Below, piece after piece: positions 8,933-18,673 of a DNA stretch of 40,605 nt (position 1 is the stretch's first letter; every line of letters begins with the position of its first letter). Source of the DNA: Anaerolineae bacterium (GTDB taxonomy: Bacteria > Chloroflexota > Anaerolineae > Anaerolineales > Villigracilaceae); contig JABGQT010000039.1 in assembly GCA_018648685.1 (NCBI GenBank), forward strand, positions 1 to 40,605. The letters are read 5' to 3'. The position numbers and the translations under genes were made by a program. The notes beneath the pieces were generated by a model, which saw only the letters and a list, made by a program, of their open reading frames with translations, did not search any database and was not told where the DNA came from.

Positions 8933-11794
8933 ATGTCAAACGAAAATAAAGGCACTCTTTTTCTTAAACACACGCAACTGATTATCACTTTCCCTGATGG
9001 CAAAGAAGAAAAGTTGCCTTTGATTAACGCTGTAACACGTATCGGGCGTGGTGAAACTAACGAATATGTCACACCTTCGGCGTTCAAATCCATCTCGAGA
9101 CAACATTTGGAAATCCGCCGTGAGGGATCAGAATATATTGCAGTTGACCTCGGCAGCAACAACGGTATCTTCATCAACGGTCAGAAGGAAAATAAAGCCC
9201 AACTTAAGGATAACGATGAAATTCTAATTGGATCTGCAGAACAGGGAGACGAAATCCGCATCCGCTTTCAGCCGGGAACAGAAGCCTTGCTCTCTTCCGA
9301 AGAGAGGATTGACACGAATCTCTCTCCTTTCAACTTGCTCACTGACGCACCAATCGGAATACCCTATTTAGATATTCGCTTCCCGAAGGGCGAAAGAACT
9401 TTCTTCGCCATTACCAAAGAAATTACGATCATTGGACGTTCGTCATCAGCAAATCTATCTCTCCCTGCTGGATATAGTTTCGTTTCATCTGAGCATTTCA
9501 AATTAGCGCGTGATGGTGACACCTTCACAATCACCGATTTGGATAGCACCAACGGGACACTGCTTAATAATCACCCCTTGGCTCCAAATACGCCCACCGA
9601 TTTGCACGACAATGCCATTATCCGCATCGGCGATGATAGTTTCGGTATTTCATTAGGAATAACTTTTTTCAATCCACATGAAGCATCCCTCCCCGTAGAA
9701 GGATTTGTAATAGCTGCGCCTTCCATGATCATGGAAGCGGAAAAAAAGATCACGATCGGACGCCATGCTGAAAGCGACATCCATTTAGACGCTCCCGATG
9801 TTTCTCGCGAGCACGCAAGCATCCTTAAACGGGAGCAAGTTTACATCCTGAGCGATCACGGTAGCCGTAACGGGACTTTCGTCAACGAGCAGCTTATCAC
9901 ATCCACCGAATTACATGAGGGCGACATCATCCAGATCGGGACTTTTTTATTGACCTTCCAGAATGGAGAAGTAACCCCCTACCACAGCAATGGTATGCGA
10001 ATGGATGTGAGCGATTTATCAAAAGAAGTAAAGACCCGAAAAGGCAAACTTCGCATTTTGGACAATATCAGCTTATCGATTCTCCCACGTGAATTTGTAG
10101 CCATCGTTGGCGGGAGCGGTGCCGGAAAAACCACCCTGCTAAATGCGCTGGTTGGTATCCGCCCTGGTGATGGAGATGTAAAGCTGAACGGGCAAGATTT
10201 CTACAAAGAATACGAACACTTTCGTGCACAGCTTGGCTATGTGCCACAAAACGATATTTTGCATATGAGCCTGACGGTTGAAAAAGCCCTCGATTACACA
10301 GCGCGCTTACGTCTCCCTGCCAGTATTGACGCAGAGGAAAGAAAAAAACGCATCGCTACCGTGCTGGATACTGTGTCCATGAATACCGAAACCATCCGTA
10401 AAACACGGATTGGCAATCTTTCCGGGGGGCAGCGCAAGCGAGTCAGCATCGCCGCGGAACTTCTGGCTGACCCCAAGCTGATCTATCTCGATGAAGCAAC
10501 ATCAGGGCTTGACCCAGGGCTTGAAAAGAAAATGATGCATACCCTGCGTCGCATGGCGGATGAAGGGCGCACGGTCATGCTCATTACACACGCTACTGAC
10601 AATATCGTCCAGACGGATCATGTTGCGTTTATTTCGCAAGGGCGACTAGTCTTCTTTGGCCCCTCCAAAGAAGCGCTGGAATTCTTCGAAGTGGATGATT
10701 TCGCCGACATTTATGAGAAGATCGAGCGTAGTGGAGAAACATGGCGAGAAGTTTTTGAGAAGACCAAGCCTACAGCATTCCAAAATTATGTCGAAGCGCG
10801 AAAATCCAATGCTTTGGCAATGCCAAAACGAGAGCTTCCCAAGATCAAATTTGGTCTCGGCGATATATTACGTCAGCTCATAGTCCTTACACAGCGTTCG
10901 CTGAATGTGCTTTTTAGTGACCCGATTACTTTGGCTCTGCTTCTTCTGTTACTCCCCCTAACCGGTACCCTGCAACTCATTATCGGCTCCAAAGAAATCC
11001 TGACCGGAGATCTGTCCATTCTTGCTGACCCTGTCGCTGCGGCAAAAACAATGACCGAGAATTACATCCCCTTTGCGAAAACAAATACCTTTGTCTTTGT
11101 GATGGGGCTCGAAGCCGTACTCACTGGTTTATTTGTCCCCTCCAATGACCTTGTTAAAGAACGCGGCATTTATCTGCGCGAACGTATGGTTAACCTGAAA
11201 GTCTTGCCCTATCTTCTCAGCAAAGCCGCCATTTATAGCGTTTTCGTTGTTATCCAAGTTGCGCTCTATTTGCTAATTCTCTCTTTTGGTATGGATTTTC
11301 CTTCAGATGGTCTTTATACCAACGGTACACTTGAGATTTTCATCACCCTTTTCCTGACCATGATGGCAGGCATCTCCTTTGGGTTTATTGTCTCTGCCAT
11401 CAGCCGCTCCAGCGAAATGGCAATCTATGTTCTGGTCATTCTCTTATTCTTCCAGTTTTTCTTTGCCGGAACCGTTTTCGACTTACGCGGCAATAGCTTT
11501 GAGCCGATGTCTTATTTCACCACCACACGTTGGTCGCTTACTGCACTCGGTGTCACCATTGATATGCCTGAAATTGTCGAATCCACCATTTTGTGCGCCG
11601 ACATGCCAGAAAATCCGCTTGATCCAAATAGCAAGATGAAAACAGTCTGCGAAAATTACCCAGAAGCCAAAGATGACCTAATGCTCAATTATGATGATGA
11701 AAGGTTATTAGAATCGTGGGGTGTGTTATTCGGAATGTCTATCCTGTTTTTGACGATAACCGGTGTTCTCTTGGAGAGAACAAAAGCGGATTGA
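8933..11794 (+). CDS. FHA-domain ABC transporter (ATPase-permease fusion, ABCG type)
   Basis: A 953-residue protein. An upstream in-frame TTG exists at 8891, but GAGG before the ATG at 8933 and the loss of nothing recognisable favour the ATG. It carries three forkhead-associated (phosphothreonine-binding) modules at about residues 30-90 (IGRGE, SRQH, SNNG), 155-225 (IGRSS, SSEH, STNG) and 260-325 (IGRHAESD, SREH, SRNG). An ABC ATPase domain follows at about 365-590: Walker A GGSGAGKTT, signature LSGGQRKR, Walker B LIYLDEATSGLD. An ABC-2 type permease with about six helices forms the C-terminus. The layout resembles mycobacterial Rv1747, an exporter controlled by Ser/Thr kinase phosphorylation, so substrate export gated by phospho-threonine recognition is the inferred mode. 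It sits among lipid-activation genes. Confidence 0.94.
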   Translation: MSNENKGTLFLKHTQLIITFPDGKEEKLPLINAVTRIGRGETNEYVTPSAFKSISRQHLEIRREGSEYIAVDLGSNNGIFINGQKENKAQLKDNDEILIGSAEQGDEIRIRFQPGTEALLSSEERIDTNLSPFNLLTDAPIGIPYLDIRFPKGERTFFAITKEITIIGRSSSANLSLPAGYSFVSSEHFKLARDGDTFTITDLDSTNGTLLNNHPLAPNTPTDLHDNAIIRIGDDSFGISLGITFFNPHEASLPVEGFVIAAPSMIMEAEKKITIGRHAESDIHLDAPDVSREHASILKREQVYILSDHGSRNGTFVNEQLITSTELHEGDIIQIGTFLLTFQNGEVTPYHSNGMRMDVSDLSKEVKTRKGKLRILDNISLSILPREFVAIVGGSGAGKTTLLNALVGIRPGDGDVKLNGQDFYKEYEHFRAQLGYVPQNDILHMSLTVEKALDYTARLRLPASIDAEERKKRIATVLDTVSMNTETIRKTRIGNLSGGQRKRVSIAAELLADPKLIYLDEATSGLDPGLEKKMMHTLRRMADEGRTVMLITHATDNIVQTDHVAFISQGRLVFFGPSKEALEFFEVDDFADIYEKIERSGETWREVFEKTKPTAFQNYVEARKSNALAMPKRELPKIKFGLGDILRQLIVLTQRSLNVLFSDPITLALLLLLLPLTGTLQLIIGSKEILTGDLSILADPVAAAKTMTENYIPFAKTNTFVFVMGLEAVLTGLFVPSNDLVKERGIYLRERMVNLKVLPYLLSKAAIYSVFVVIQVALYLLILSFGMDFPSDGLYTNGTLEIFITLFLTMMAGISFGFIVSAISRSSEMAIYVLVILLFFQFFFAGTVFDLRGNSFEPMSYFTTTRWSLTALGVTIDMPEIVESTILCADMPENPLDPNSKMKTVCENYPEAKDDLMLNYDDERLLESWGVLFGMSILFLTITGVLLERTKAD

Positions 11795-11799
11795 CGGAA

Positions 11800-13077
11800 T
11801 CAAACGTGATCTTGGCTTGCTTTTTCCAAAATCAGCTTTATCTCGGCGAGAATATCTTCCGCTAAAGCCGCATCCATGTCAGTATCCAGATACATGAAAT
11901 CCCAAATGATCTGCTCGCCAAACAAACGCGCCTGAGACGAGATTTCTGGACCCAGATCGTAAGCTGAAACAAATCCGTGCAAGTCGACAAGTTTGATCTC
12001 ACCATATTGCATTTTCAACGGGACTTTTCCGCTGTAATTCAACGCCGTTGACCCCATCCGCATGGATTTGAGCGTTGTAAAAGTTTTCATTAGCATTTCG
12101 CTCATTAGAGCTGCACTGAATTTATCGCCGAGTTTCAGGGCGTTATAAATCTGCGTATGTAATTCGTGAGCCAAATTCCAAAAACCTTGCTCACCTGAAA
12201 TCTCCACCGTAAAACGTAACATTGAGATATAGTTGGCGAGTGATTCAGGTCCTATTGGGGGCAAGGTATAAGGACGTAAATTCGGAAAAGCAAAAGTTTG
12301 CATCGGTGTATTTTCCCCATTATAAAGATGGCGATTTGTAGCCAACATCAAGGCAGCGTTGAGAAGACTATTTAATGTAACACCTTCTTTGCGTCCACGA
12401 CGGGAGAGCAAATCGACCAAATCTTCAGGGAGGGTGAGGGTGGCTATATGCCCTTTCCCACCGAGGTTCATGGGGGGCGTGCGTTTTTTTCGTGTTTGCC
12501 AATTGAAACGCATCATATCACCCATCTGCGCTAAGGCGTATTTCGCTATGGTGAAGATGCGGTGTAGCCCTCGGTGTTGGGGTGGGAAATGTGCTTCCAT
12601 AAGGGGAGCAAGTTCGAGCGGCGGGAGATCCGTAATATCCCCAGCACAGAGCTGAAGTAATTCGTCGAGCAAATTCATCCCCGAAGCCGCATCCATGATG
12701 GTGTGGTAGACGTTTAGAACCAAATCCCCGGATCCGTCTTTGTAAATATAGCTTGCGCGAAAGAGCGCGCCTGCAGAAGGATCATGGTGATGAACCATCT
12801 CCTGCTCGGCAATCCCCCGCCACTGGTCTTCGCTTGTGCGCTCAATGACCTGAAAAGGAAGTTCGGGGAAAGGTAAGGCTTCAAAACAAGAACGTTTTCC
12901 CCGATCCACGATGCGTGCACGCAAAAAAGGCTGACGTTTTTGTATTTTCAATAACGCTTCTCGTAGAATATGTGGCGCAGGCGCATTCTCCAAGCGTAAG
13001 ACGCTAATGATATTAAAAGGAGCGTGCTGATTGGTGATGAGCATTGCTCTTTCGAAAGTTCCGAGTTTACGGAGCAT
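11800..13077 (-). CDS. PapA5/condensation-domain-like acyltransferase
   Basis: A 425-residue protein. The frame is open back to 13215, but the extra 46 residues look non-homologous. The ATG at 13077 has an AGAGG site and begins MLRKLGTFERAML, matching my memory of the start of PapA5-type enzymes. The catalytic motif HTIMDAASG (HxxxDxxSG, from the HHxxxDG family) lies about 165 residues in and would provide the general-base histidine. NLRPYTLPP and GKVPLKMQYG resemble later core motifs of the family. Such enzymes transfer acyl groups from carrier proteins or CoA to alcohol or amine acceptors, as PapA5 does in mycobacterial diester lipid synthesis. It is convergent with the FHA-ABC transporter, only 5 bases away, and near a FAAL-ACP-AcpS operon. 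Confidence 0.82.
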   Translation of the reverse strand: MLRKLGTFERAMLITNQHAPFNIISVLRLENAPAPHILREALLKIQKRQPFLRARIVDRGKRSCFEALPFPELPFQVIERTSEDQWRGIAEQEMVHHHDPSAGALFRASYIYKDGSGDLVLNVYHTIMDAASGMNLLDELLQLCAGDITDLPPLELAPLMEAHFPPQHRGLHRIFTIAKYALAQMGDMMRFNWQTRKKRTPPMNLGGKGHIATLTLPEDLVDLLSRRGRKEGVTLNSLLNAALMLATNRHLYNGENTPMQTFAFPNLRPYTLPPIGPESLANYISMLRFTVEISGEQGFWNLAHELHTQIYNALKLGDKFSAALMSEMLMKTFTTLKSMRMGSTALNYSGKVPLKMQYGEIKLVDLHGFVSAYDLGPEISSQARLFGEQIIWDFMYLDTDMDAALAEDILAEIKLILEKASQDHV

Positions 13078-13314
13078 AGAACCTCTAAATTTTCGAGAAT
13101 CTAGTTCACCCAACAAAGTTCGCTCTTTATTTGGGTATGGTATGCGTCGTTTTATCGCCTGCCTCTCACAGAGATTCTCAGCAGCATTTAACCACTTGAA
13201 CACATAAATTACCAAAACTGCACGCTCCTATTCATCGGGTTTGATAACCCGCCAGACCAAAGCTTATCCCAAAGGGCATTTGCTGTGATTTGGGTTAGAG
13301 GAGGTTAGCATGAG

Positions 13315-16300
13315 CTATTTCGGTAAAAAGGGCTGCATTTGATTTACCATATTCTTTGCAGCAATCACATATTCTTTAATTAAACCCAGAGACAAATCGC
13401 GGTCAGTGTGAGCAATTCTATTTCTTACAGGTAAAATAATTGTCTCACGAGCTACTAAGAGATTTCGAGAGTAAAAAACATTTTTAAACAGTTGCTCCCA
13501 ATTGTCTCCAAACTTAACAATCTTGAACAAATCTCCTAATGTAATACTATTTAACAATTCTGAGCCTTTAATACGTTTTCCATTTTCATCTCTAACTCTA
13601 TCATAAATATCATTTGGAACGCCTTTCTTCCACCAACCGCTATGTTGATTGAAGCGGTGTGCGATCAAACGACGTAATTCGTTTTCAAAAAGAAACAGTA
13701 GATTATATGCCTCAGCAATATCATATTCATCCACGGGGAGGTTCATTAACCTCATGTAATTTGTTTTCTCAAGCTCATCTTTGGATAAGTCTCTCTTCTT
13801 TATGCCTTCAACATTAAGAACATGTGATATTTTTTTGTTAGCTTCATTTGAAAATTCATTTTCTCCCACTGTTGCTGCCATATGCAAATACCTTGCATGA
13901 ATTTCAGAAGAGGCTGAAAAGGCGTTGGCTATTTCTAAATATACTTTGCTAGCGAGCGTTTCTGACAACTTGATTAAGAGTTGATCGTATTCCATGGATT
14001 TTTCAATGGAACCTTCTTTGCTGCAACAATTTTTTAGTAACCGTACTAAGTCAACATCTTCTGAAACTGGGTCAGATGTGTTGACAGTTTCTATTGCAGC
14101 CTCAAGAGTTTCATACGCTCCTTTCGTGTCAGGTGTCGGGCGTGAAAGGAGCATACGCGCTTTATCAAGTACAAGGTACTTATCATTTGAATTTTCTGGA
14201 CGCTTTTCAACACTTACATTTATTCCGATCAATGTGCCTAAGGCATTTTCAACTTCCAACTTATTTATTAACTCCCGCCTTGGATCCCATTCTGTTACAC
14301 ACTGCTTCACAAAATTTTCAAACTCAACAGGCAATCCTACTTCAGTATTGTTGTTACTCATTTTTTTCAGACGGCTAAGTTCAATGGCAGCCCTCCCTGC
14401 CATTCTCCATTCGAAAAGCCCCGTAATGCCAAATGTAAACAACTCTAGGGCAGATTCGACCTCTGTAGAGTCCTTGCTTATGGTTATTAATAAAAGAGCA
14501 CACGTGACAGCACCTGTACATGTTTTATAGTGTAGCAAATCATCTACTCGCTTATCAGCAAGAATCCGCATAGCCTTGACTAATTTTGAACGAAAATTTA
14601 AAAGACTTCCTAAGAAGTTTTCAAAATCTTTCTTATCCTTATTTTTTTTAACCTGGGTGAGGGAAACTTCAATTATAAGTTCAAGAGTTTGAATTTGTTC
14701 GAACAACCTGTCATCAAATTCGTCTAATGCATCACGTAACGACTGTAATGCTTGTTTATAATCTCCCTGAACATCATAAAAATGTGCGTAGACCTGCTGT
14801 ACTTTTGGACCAAATTGTCTTTGTAGCAATTGATTGCCTTTCGCCTGCCTTTCTATCCAATTCAAATGCTGTTTAGCATTTTCAAAGTACTCAGTATAGT
14901 TATCTGAACCTTTCTTCGATAATCTTGCGCAGGCTTCTGCAATCCACCATCGGACATGTGCTTTGTGGTTTTCTAAATGATCAGATGGTATTTCGTCGCC
15001 AGAATATGAATTGAATATTTCCAATGCCTGATTTGCTAAAATTAATATGTCATTTGGCTTCACGGATGAAATAACACTCCCAAGCAATTGTAACTGGTGA
15101 GAAATAATTTGACCTTTTACTATGCTAGGAATAAAACTGCCTAATTGCTCACAAATTGTTCTTGCTTTTTCATAATGAAGATAAACTTCTTCAAATCTTT
15201 TTTCTCCTAAAAATTCAGCAACTCGAGCATGATATCTAAAGCTATCATTAGCATGCCCAGATACTAACAAGGAATCTTTAGTTTCATTAGTTGAAATCAA
15301 ACTGGTAATTCTCTCAAAATGCTGCTTGTTTTCTATGCTTGGGCTTGATCGATTCAATGTAATTAATACATCAGCCTGATAATAGTTAGCTAATATTTCA
15401 TTGTGCCGTAATAATTTGATGGATGATAGGTCACTGGCTAACCTTAAAAACTGCAAAGCTTCCAAGTAAATAGTTTCTTCAATTTTTTTTAATAAAACTT
15501 TACAATTTTTTCTCATTTCGTGTTCAATTATGCGTAAATCTCGTAAAGTCGGTTTTTCAGAAAACATGAATTTATTATAGGAGACTGAAATCAAGTTCCT
15601 TATCAAAATCAAATCTTGCTTGTCAGAAAGTTCGGGAAATATTCCACAAAATTCATTCCACATTTTCTCATTTAGCTCAAAGTATTTTCTAATGGATTTA
15701 CCTCGTTCAAGTAAATTGTTTTTCGATTTGCTTTGTTCCAAGGTTGGAAAATATCGATAATACAAATATAGTCCATTAAAATATTGCCATAATCCCTTAT
15801 AAACAAGAATTTCTTCTTCAGCATCTGCAATAGGATAAAAGGAGAGATCCATTAAAGGATATGCGTATTTAAATGATTTATCAGCACGCTTTTCAAAAAG
15901 AGCATTTGCCTTTTTCATTGAGACAAGAGTTGATTTCATCTCAGCTAATATGTCGTCACAATTATCTTGCGATCTCTGGTTATTTAACCTATAGCGAATT
16001 ACGTCACGGTAGTAAAAAAAATATATTTGAGAAAGATACAGACCAGATGCTATTGATCTTGTTTCTAAAAATTGTGTTTGTTGCTCTATTTCCACATCTC
16101 TAATCAAAAACAAAGATGATGGCAAATTTCCTGCCCCATATTTAATGGAGTGATTAATTCTGTGTAACAAAACTTGACGCTTTGATTCAAATCTAGCTGA
16201 TTTATCAGCTAGATTTAATTCTCTTAGCGTTTTTTCAGCGGTTCTCCAATTCTCTTCCTTAACAGGCCCTGCAATAAAATAGTCAGATAATTGAAACTGG

Positions 16301-18321
16301 ATATTTATATCTGTGTTTTTTATTTTATTTTTAATATCATCTGTAACTTCAAAAGAGTTCCAACAAGAATGTTTGATCTCATTCCACAAGCTGCCAAGAA
16401 TATAAAAAGATTTTTCATATTCTCCTGCAGAAAAACACAAAGCTGCCGCAACTTGCACAAGATCGCCAATGAAGCTGTCAGATCTTGGGCTACGACTAGT
16501 TTTATATCTATAAGGTGAATTTTTGGCGTCAGTTTTCCAATAAAAATTTCTATCGGAAATATTGCTATTTTTAAAATCGGTCGTAAATATTTCATACCAC
16601 TTAGAAAGTGCTCCATTCTTGTCAATTCCGTAGTACTCTAAGCTTGTTTGAATATTCGCATTTCCCCCGAAAAAATAAAGAGCATCACCTTCTCGCCATA
16701 AAGTATCAATAACAAGATAGCTTGGTTCACACATTTTAGCCATTAAGGGATTATCAATTAACTTCTTGTTTGTTGAGTAATCATGGATTTTATTGAATAC
16801 CTTACTGTAATAAACAGGCTTATTGTCCACCCACTCGGCCCAGCTAAGTTCTAAAGTAGATTTATCAGATGGCCTTACAAATACATAACTCCCGCTGCGC
16901 ATCTTGAGAATCTGTTTCCCGATTAGAAAATCACCAAATTTCTTTGGGGCTATAAATCCATCTTTCTCCAATAAGGTATGTATAATCTCAGAATTCCTAA
17001 TTGGTGAATGAAAAGCAAGAAGATACTTTAAAAACTCTTTACAAGGTATTAATATATCCTCAGATATTTTGGCAAGTATATTCTCTGCAAGAAGTTTGTA
17101 TTCTGCCTCTCTTGAAAAGGATTCGTAATCTTGCAATATTTTTTCAAAATGTATATTCTTTAGGCTGTCTTTTTGATTCTCCAAAATAGTAGTTTCATCA
17201 TACAGGAATTGCAAAAGAAACCCCGAGTTATTTTCAAGAGCAGGATATTGAACTACTAATTTTTTTACTAGTTGCCAGGGAATTTCCGTATCAAAAAAAC
17301 CCCAAAGAAGCCACTCAAGTTCATATAACTTTGGTGGTGTTAAATCAAAACATAGCCAATTATTTCGCTTACATTTAAATTCACTTAATAATTCGGCAAC
17401 GTTTCCTTCTTGAGCTAAGTCCTGTTGTTTACGTTCAGAAACTTCATCAGAAACTAATACTAAGCCTATATGATTTTTCTTTTTTCCTCGTTGCGTTTTT
17501 TCTGATTTTGACAATACCATTTCAATAAGAATGTCTAAGCTTTGGGAATCTATATGGCTAGCATCATCCAAAATTATGACTGTATCTTGGTCAGATAAGC
17601 GGCGTAGAAGTTGTTGAGGTGAAACATTTGCAAGTTCAAGAGTTTGTGATTGCTTAAGGCTAAGCAATGAGTTTTCGTTCCACTCAAACAAGTATTTATC
17701 ATCTCTTCTGATTTTATCTAAAACTACCAATAACCAAATTATAAGGAACAATATGGTTACCAACGGAGTGGCAACCACGGATACTAACGATGTTAGTTCC
17801 AATTGATGGGAAAATATATCATCCAAAGATATTGCACCTATCAAAAACGCCACAAGTCCAATAGTTAATAATACGTTCACTCTCAAAAGAAGAACCATTC
17901 GATGTGTAAATGACTTAATTACTATCTCCACCATTTTGAGAATTTTGTAAAACATGTCGAATTTTGTACTTGTTACTCTCATCACTTCAGGAACAAATAC
18001 AGAGCTATAAAAACTTAGGCCTCTTTCAATGTGGTCAACAATATCTGGGAACGCTAAAACTTTTATTTGTTTATCTTTTTCTCTTATATAATTTCCTGTA
18101 AAATAAGCAAAATCTGTTTTCCCTATTCCAACAATATCCAGAGGGCCTATATTTTCTTTTTTGTCATTTTTAGCAGTAACTAAAACAATTGGAGGTTCAT
18201 CTCCCTCTATCCTAGATAAAAATGAAGTAATTTGTTCCTCATAATTCGGTTGGAGGAATCTTTTTTCTCTTATATATTGTCGAAATTCAGAAACATCATC
18301 TTTTTCATATAAAGTCTTCAT
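13315..18321 (-). CDS. KAP-like membrane P-loop NTPase with C-terminal HEPN (Swt1-like) domain; candidate antiphage protein
   Basis: A 1668-residue protein. Near the N-terminus, PIVLVTA (44-50) is followed by a Walker A-like VGIGKTD (64-70) whose first glycine is Asp62. Two hydrophobic helices (about 142-166 and 178-201) form a hairpin, and Walker B TVIILDDASHID lies at 247-258. A membrane hairpin between Walker A and B is the hallmark of KAP NTPases (Kidins220, phage-exclusion protein PifA). Residues about 380-1530 are long, helical and repeat-like, as in STAND sensor regions. The C-terminus (about 1530-1668) has ENELRRLIAHRF, GDLFKIVKFGDNW and RNRIAH (1633-1638), matching HEPN domains of the Swt1 type with an Rx4H ribonuclease motif. 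The inferred job is phage sensing with RNA cleavage by HEPN. GGGAGAAAGT precedes the ATG. The gene is alone on its strand segment and AT-richer than its neighbours. The NTPase assignment is less certain than the HEPN one. Confidence 0.85.
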   Translation of the reverse strand: MKTLYEKDDVSEFRQYIREKRFLQPNYEEQITSFLSRIEGDEPPIVLVTAKNDKKENIGPLDIVGIGKTDFAYFTGNYIREKDKQIKVLAFPDIVDHIERGLSFYSSVFVPEVMRVTSTKFDMFYKILKMVEIVIKSFTHRMVLLLRVNVLLTIGLVAFLIGAISLDDIFSHQLELTSLVSVVATPLVTILFLIIWLLVVLDKIRRDDKYLFEWNENSLLSLKQSQTLELANVSPQQLLRRLSDQDTVIILDDASHIDSQSLDILIEMVLSKSEKTQRGKKKNHIGLVLVSDEVSERKQQDLAQEGNVAELLSEFKCKRNNWLCFDLTPPKLYELEWLLWGFFDTEIPWQLVKKLVVQYPALENNSGFLLQFLYDETTILENQKDSLKNIHFEKILQDYESFSREAEYKLLAENILAKISEDILIPCKEFLKYLLAFHSPIRNSEIIHTLLEKDGFIAPKKFGDFLIGKQILKMRSGSYVFVRPSDKSTLELSWAEWVDNKPVYYSKVFNKIHDYSTNKKLIDNPLMAKMCEPSYLVIDTLWREGDALYFFGGNANIQTSLEYYGIDKNGALSKWYEIFTTDFKNSNISDRNFYWKTDAKNSPYRYKTSRSPRSDSFIGDLVQVAAALCFSAGEYEKSFYILGSLWNEIKHSCWNSFEVTDDIKNKIKNTDINIQFQLSDYFIAGPVKEENWRTAEKTLRELNLADKSARFESKRQVLLHRINHSIKYGAGNLPSSLFLIRDVEIEQQTQFLETRSIASGLYLSQIYFFYYRDVIRYRLNNQRSQDNCDDILAEMKSTLVSMKKANALFEKRADKSFKYAYPLMDLSFYPIADAEEEILVYKGLWQYFNGLYLYYRYFPTLEQSKSKNNLLERGKSIRKYFELNEKMWNEFCGIFPELSDKQDLILIRNLISVSYNKFMFSEKPTLRDLRIIEHEMRKNCKVLLKKIEETIYLEALQFLRLASDLSSIKLLRHNEILANYYQADVLITLNRSSPSIENKQHFERITSLISTNETKDSLLVSGHANDSFRYHARVAEFLGEKRFEEVYLHYEKARTICEQLGSFIPSIVKGQIISHQLQLLGSVISSVKPNDILILANQALEIFNSYSGDEIPSDHLENHKAHVRWWIAEACARLSKKGSDNYTEYFENAKQHLNWIERQAKGNQLLQRQFGPKVQQVYAHFYDVQGDYKQALQSLRDALDEFDDRLFEQIQTLELIIEVSLTQVKKNKDKKDFENFLGSLLNFRSKLVKAMRILADKRVDDLLHYKTCTGAVTCALLLITISKDSTEVESALELFTFGITGLFEWRMAGRAAIELSRLKKMSNNNTEVGLPVEFENFVKQCVTEWDPRRELINKLEVENALGTLIGINVSVEKRPENSNDKYLVLDKARMLLSRPTPDTKGAYETLEAAIETVNTSDPVSEDVDLVRLLKNCCSKEGSIEKSMEYDQLLIKLSETLASKVYLEIANAFSASSEIHARYLHMAATVGENEFSNEANKKISHVLNVEGIKKRDLSKDELEKTNYMRLMNLPVDEYDIAEAYNLLFLFENELRRLIAHRFNQHSGWWKKGVPNDIYDRVRDENGKRIKGSELLNSITLGDLFKIVKFGDNWEQLFKNVFYSRNLLVARETIILPVRNRIAHTDRDLSLGLIKEYVIAAKNMVNQMQPFLPK

Positions 18322-18673
18322 ACTTTCTCCCGATAATTCTTTGTCAAGACATTAAAAGCGAAAAATACATGTTGCATAGATTGTATTGCCAATTTCTCCA
18401 CTAACTGATTCACATATTCAAGCTATTCTTCCGAGAAGAACCATTCGCCAAAACCAGTTAGGGGTAAGCTATAGATATTGATACATTCCAAAATGGTACT
18501 TTTGGATAGAACAGACTTGCTGATGTTCTATGCTCTTCTATTGGGAAGACATTCCTAGTTGGGCAAACAAAAATAACACTTCCCTCTGTAGGCACAGAAT
18601 TATTTTACAAGAAAATTATTCTTAGTGATAGTGAGTTTAATCCTTGCAGGTAAATTCTTTGAAATCCTGATAT
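18322..18673. other. Gene-free interval between the KAP-HEPN gene and the ABC exporter
   Basis: About 350 AT-rich bases. Apart from a candidate promoter for the KAP-HEPN gene near 18364-18392, I see no open frame with recognisable features, RNA gene, repeat or strong terminator. Confidence 0.5.
18364..18392 (-). promoter_or_regulatory. Candidate promoter of the KAP-HEPN gene
   Basis: On the minus strand TTGGCA (18392-18387) is followed after 17 bases by TGTATT (18369-18364). This gives 5/6 and partial matches to sigma-70 boxes at optimal spacing, about 45 bases before the start codon. In AT-rich DNA such matches arise by chance fairly often. Confidence 0.3.

Noticed and set aside
13994..14530. 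178-codon plus-strand open frame within the KAP-HEPN gene
   Set aside because: Ser/Thr/Leu-rich antisense shadow without ribosome-binding site or domain.
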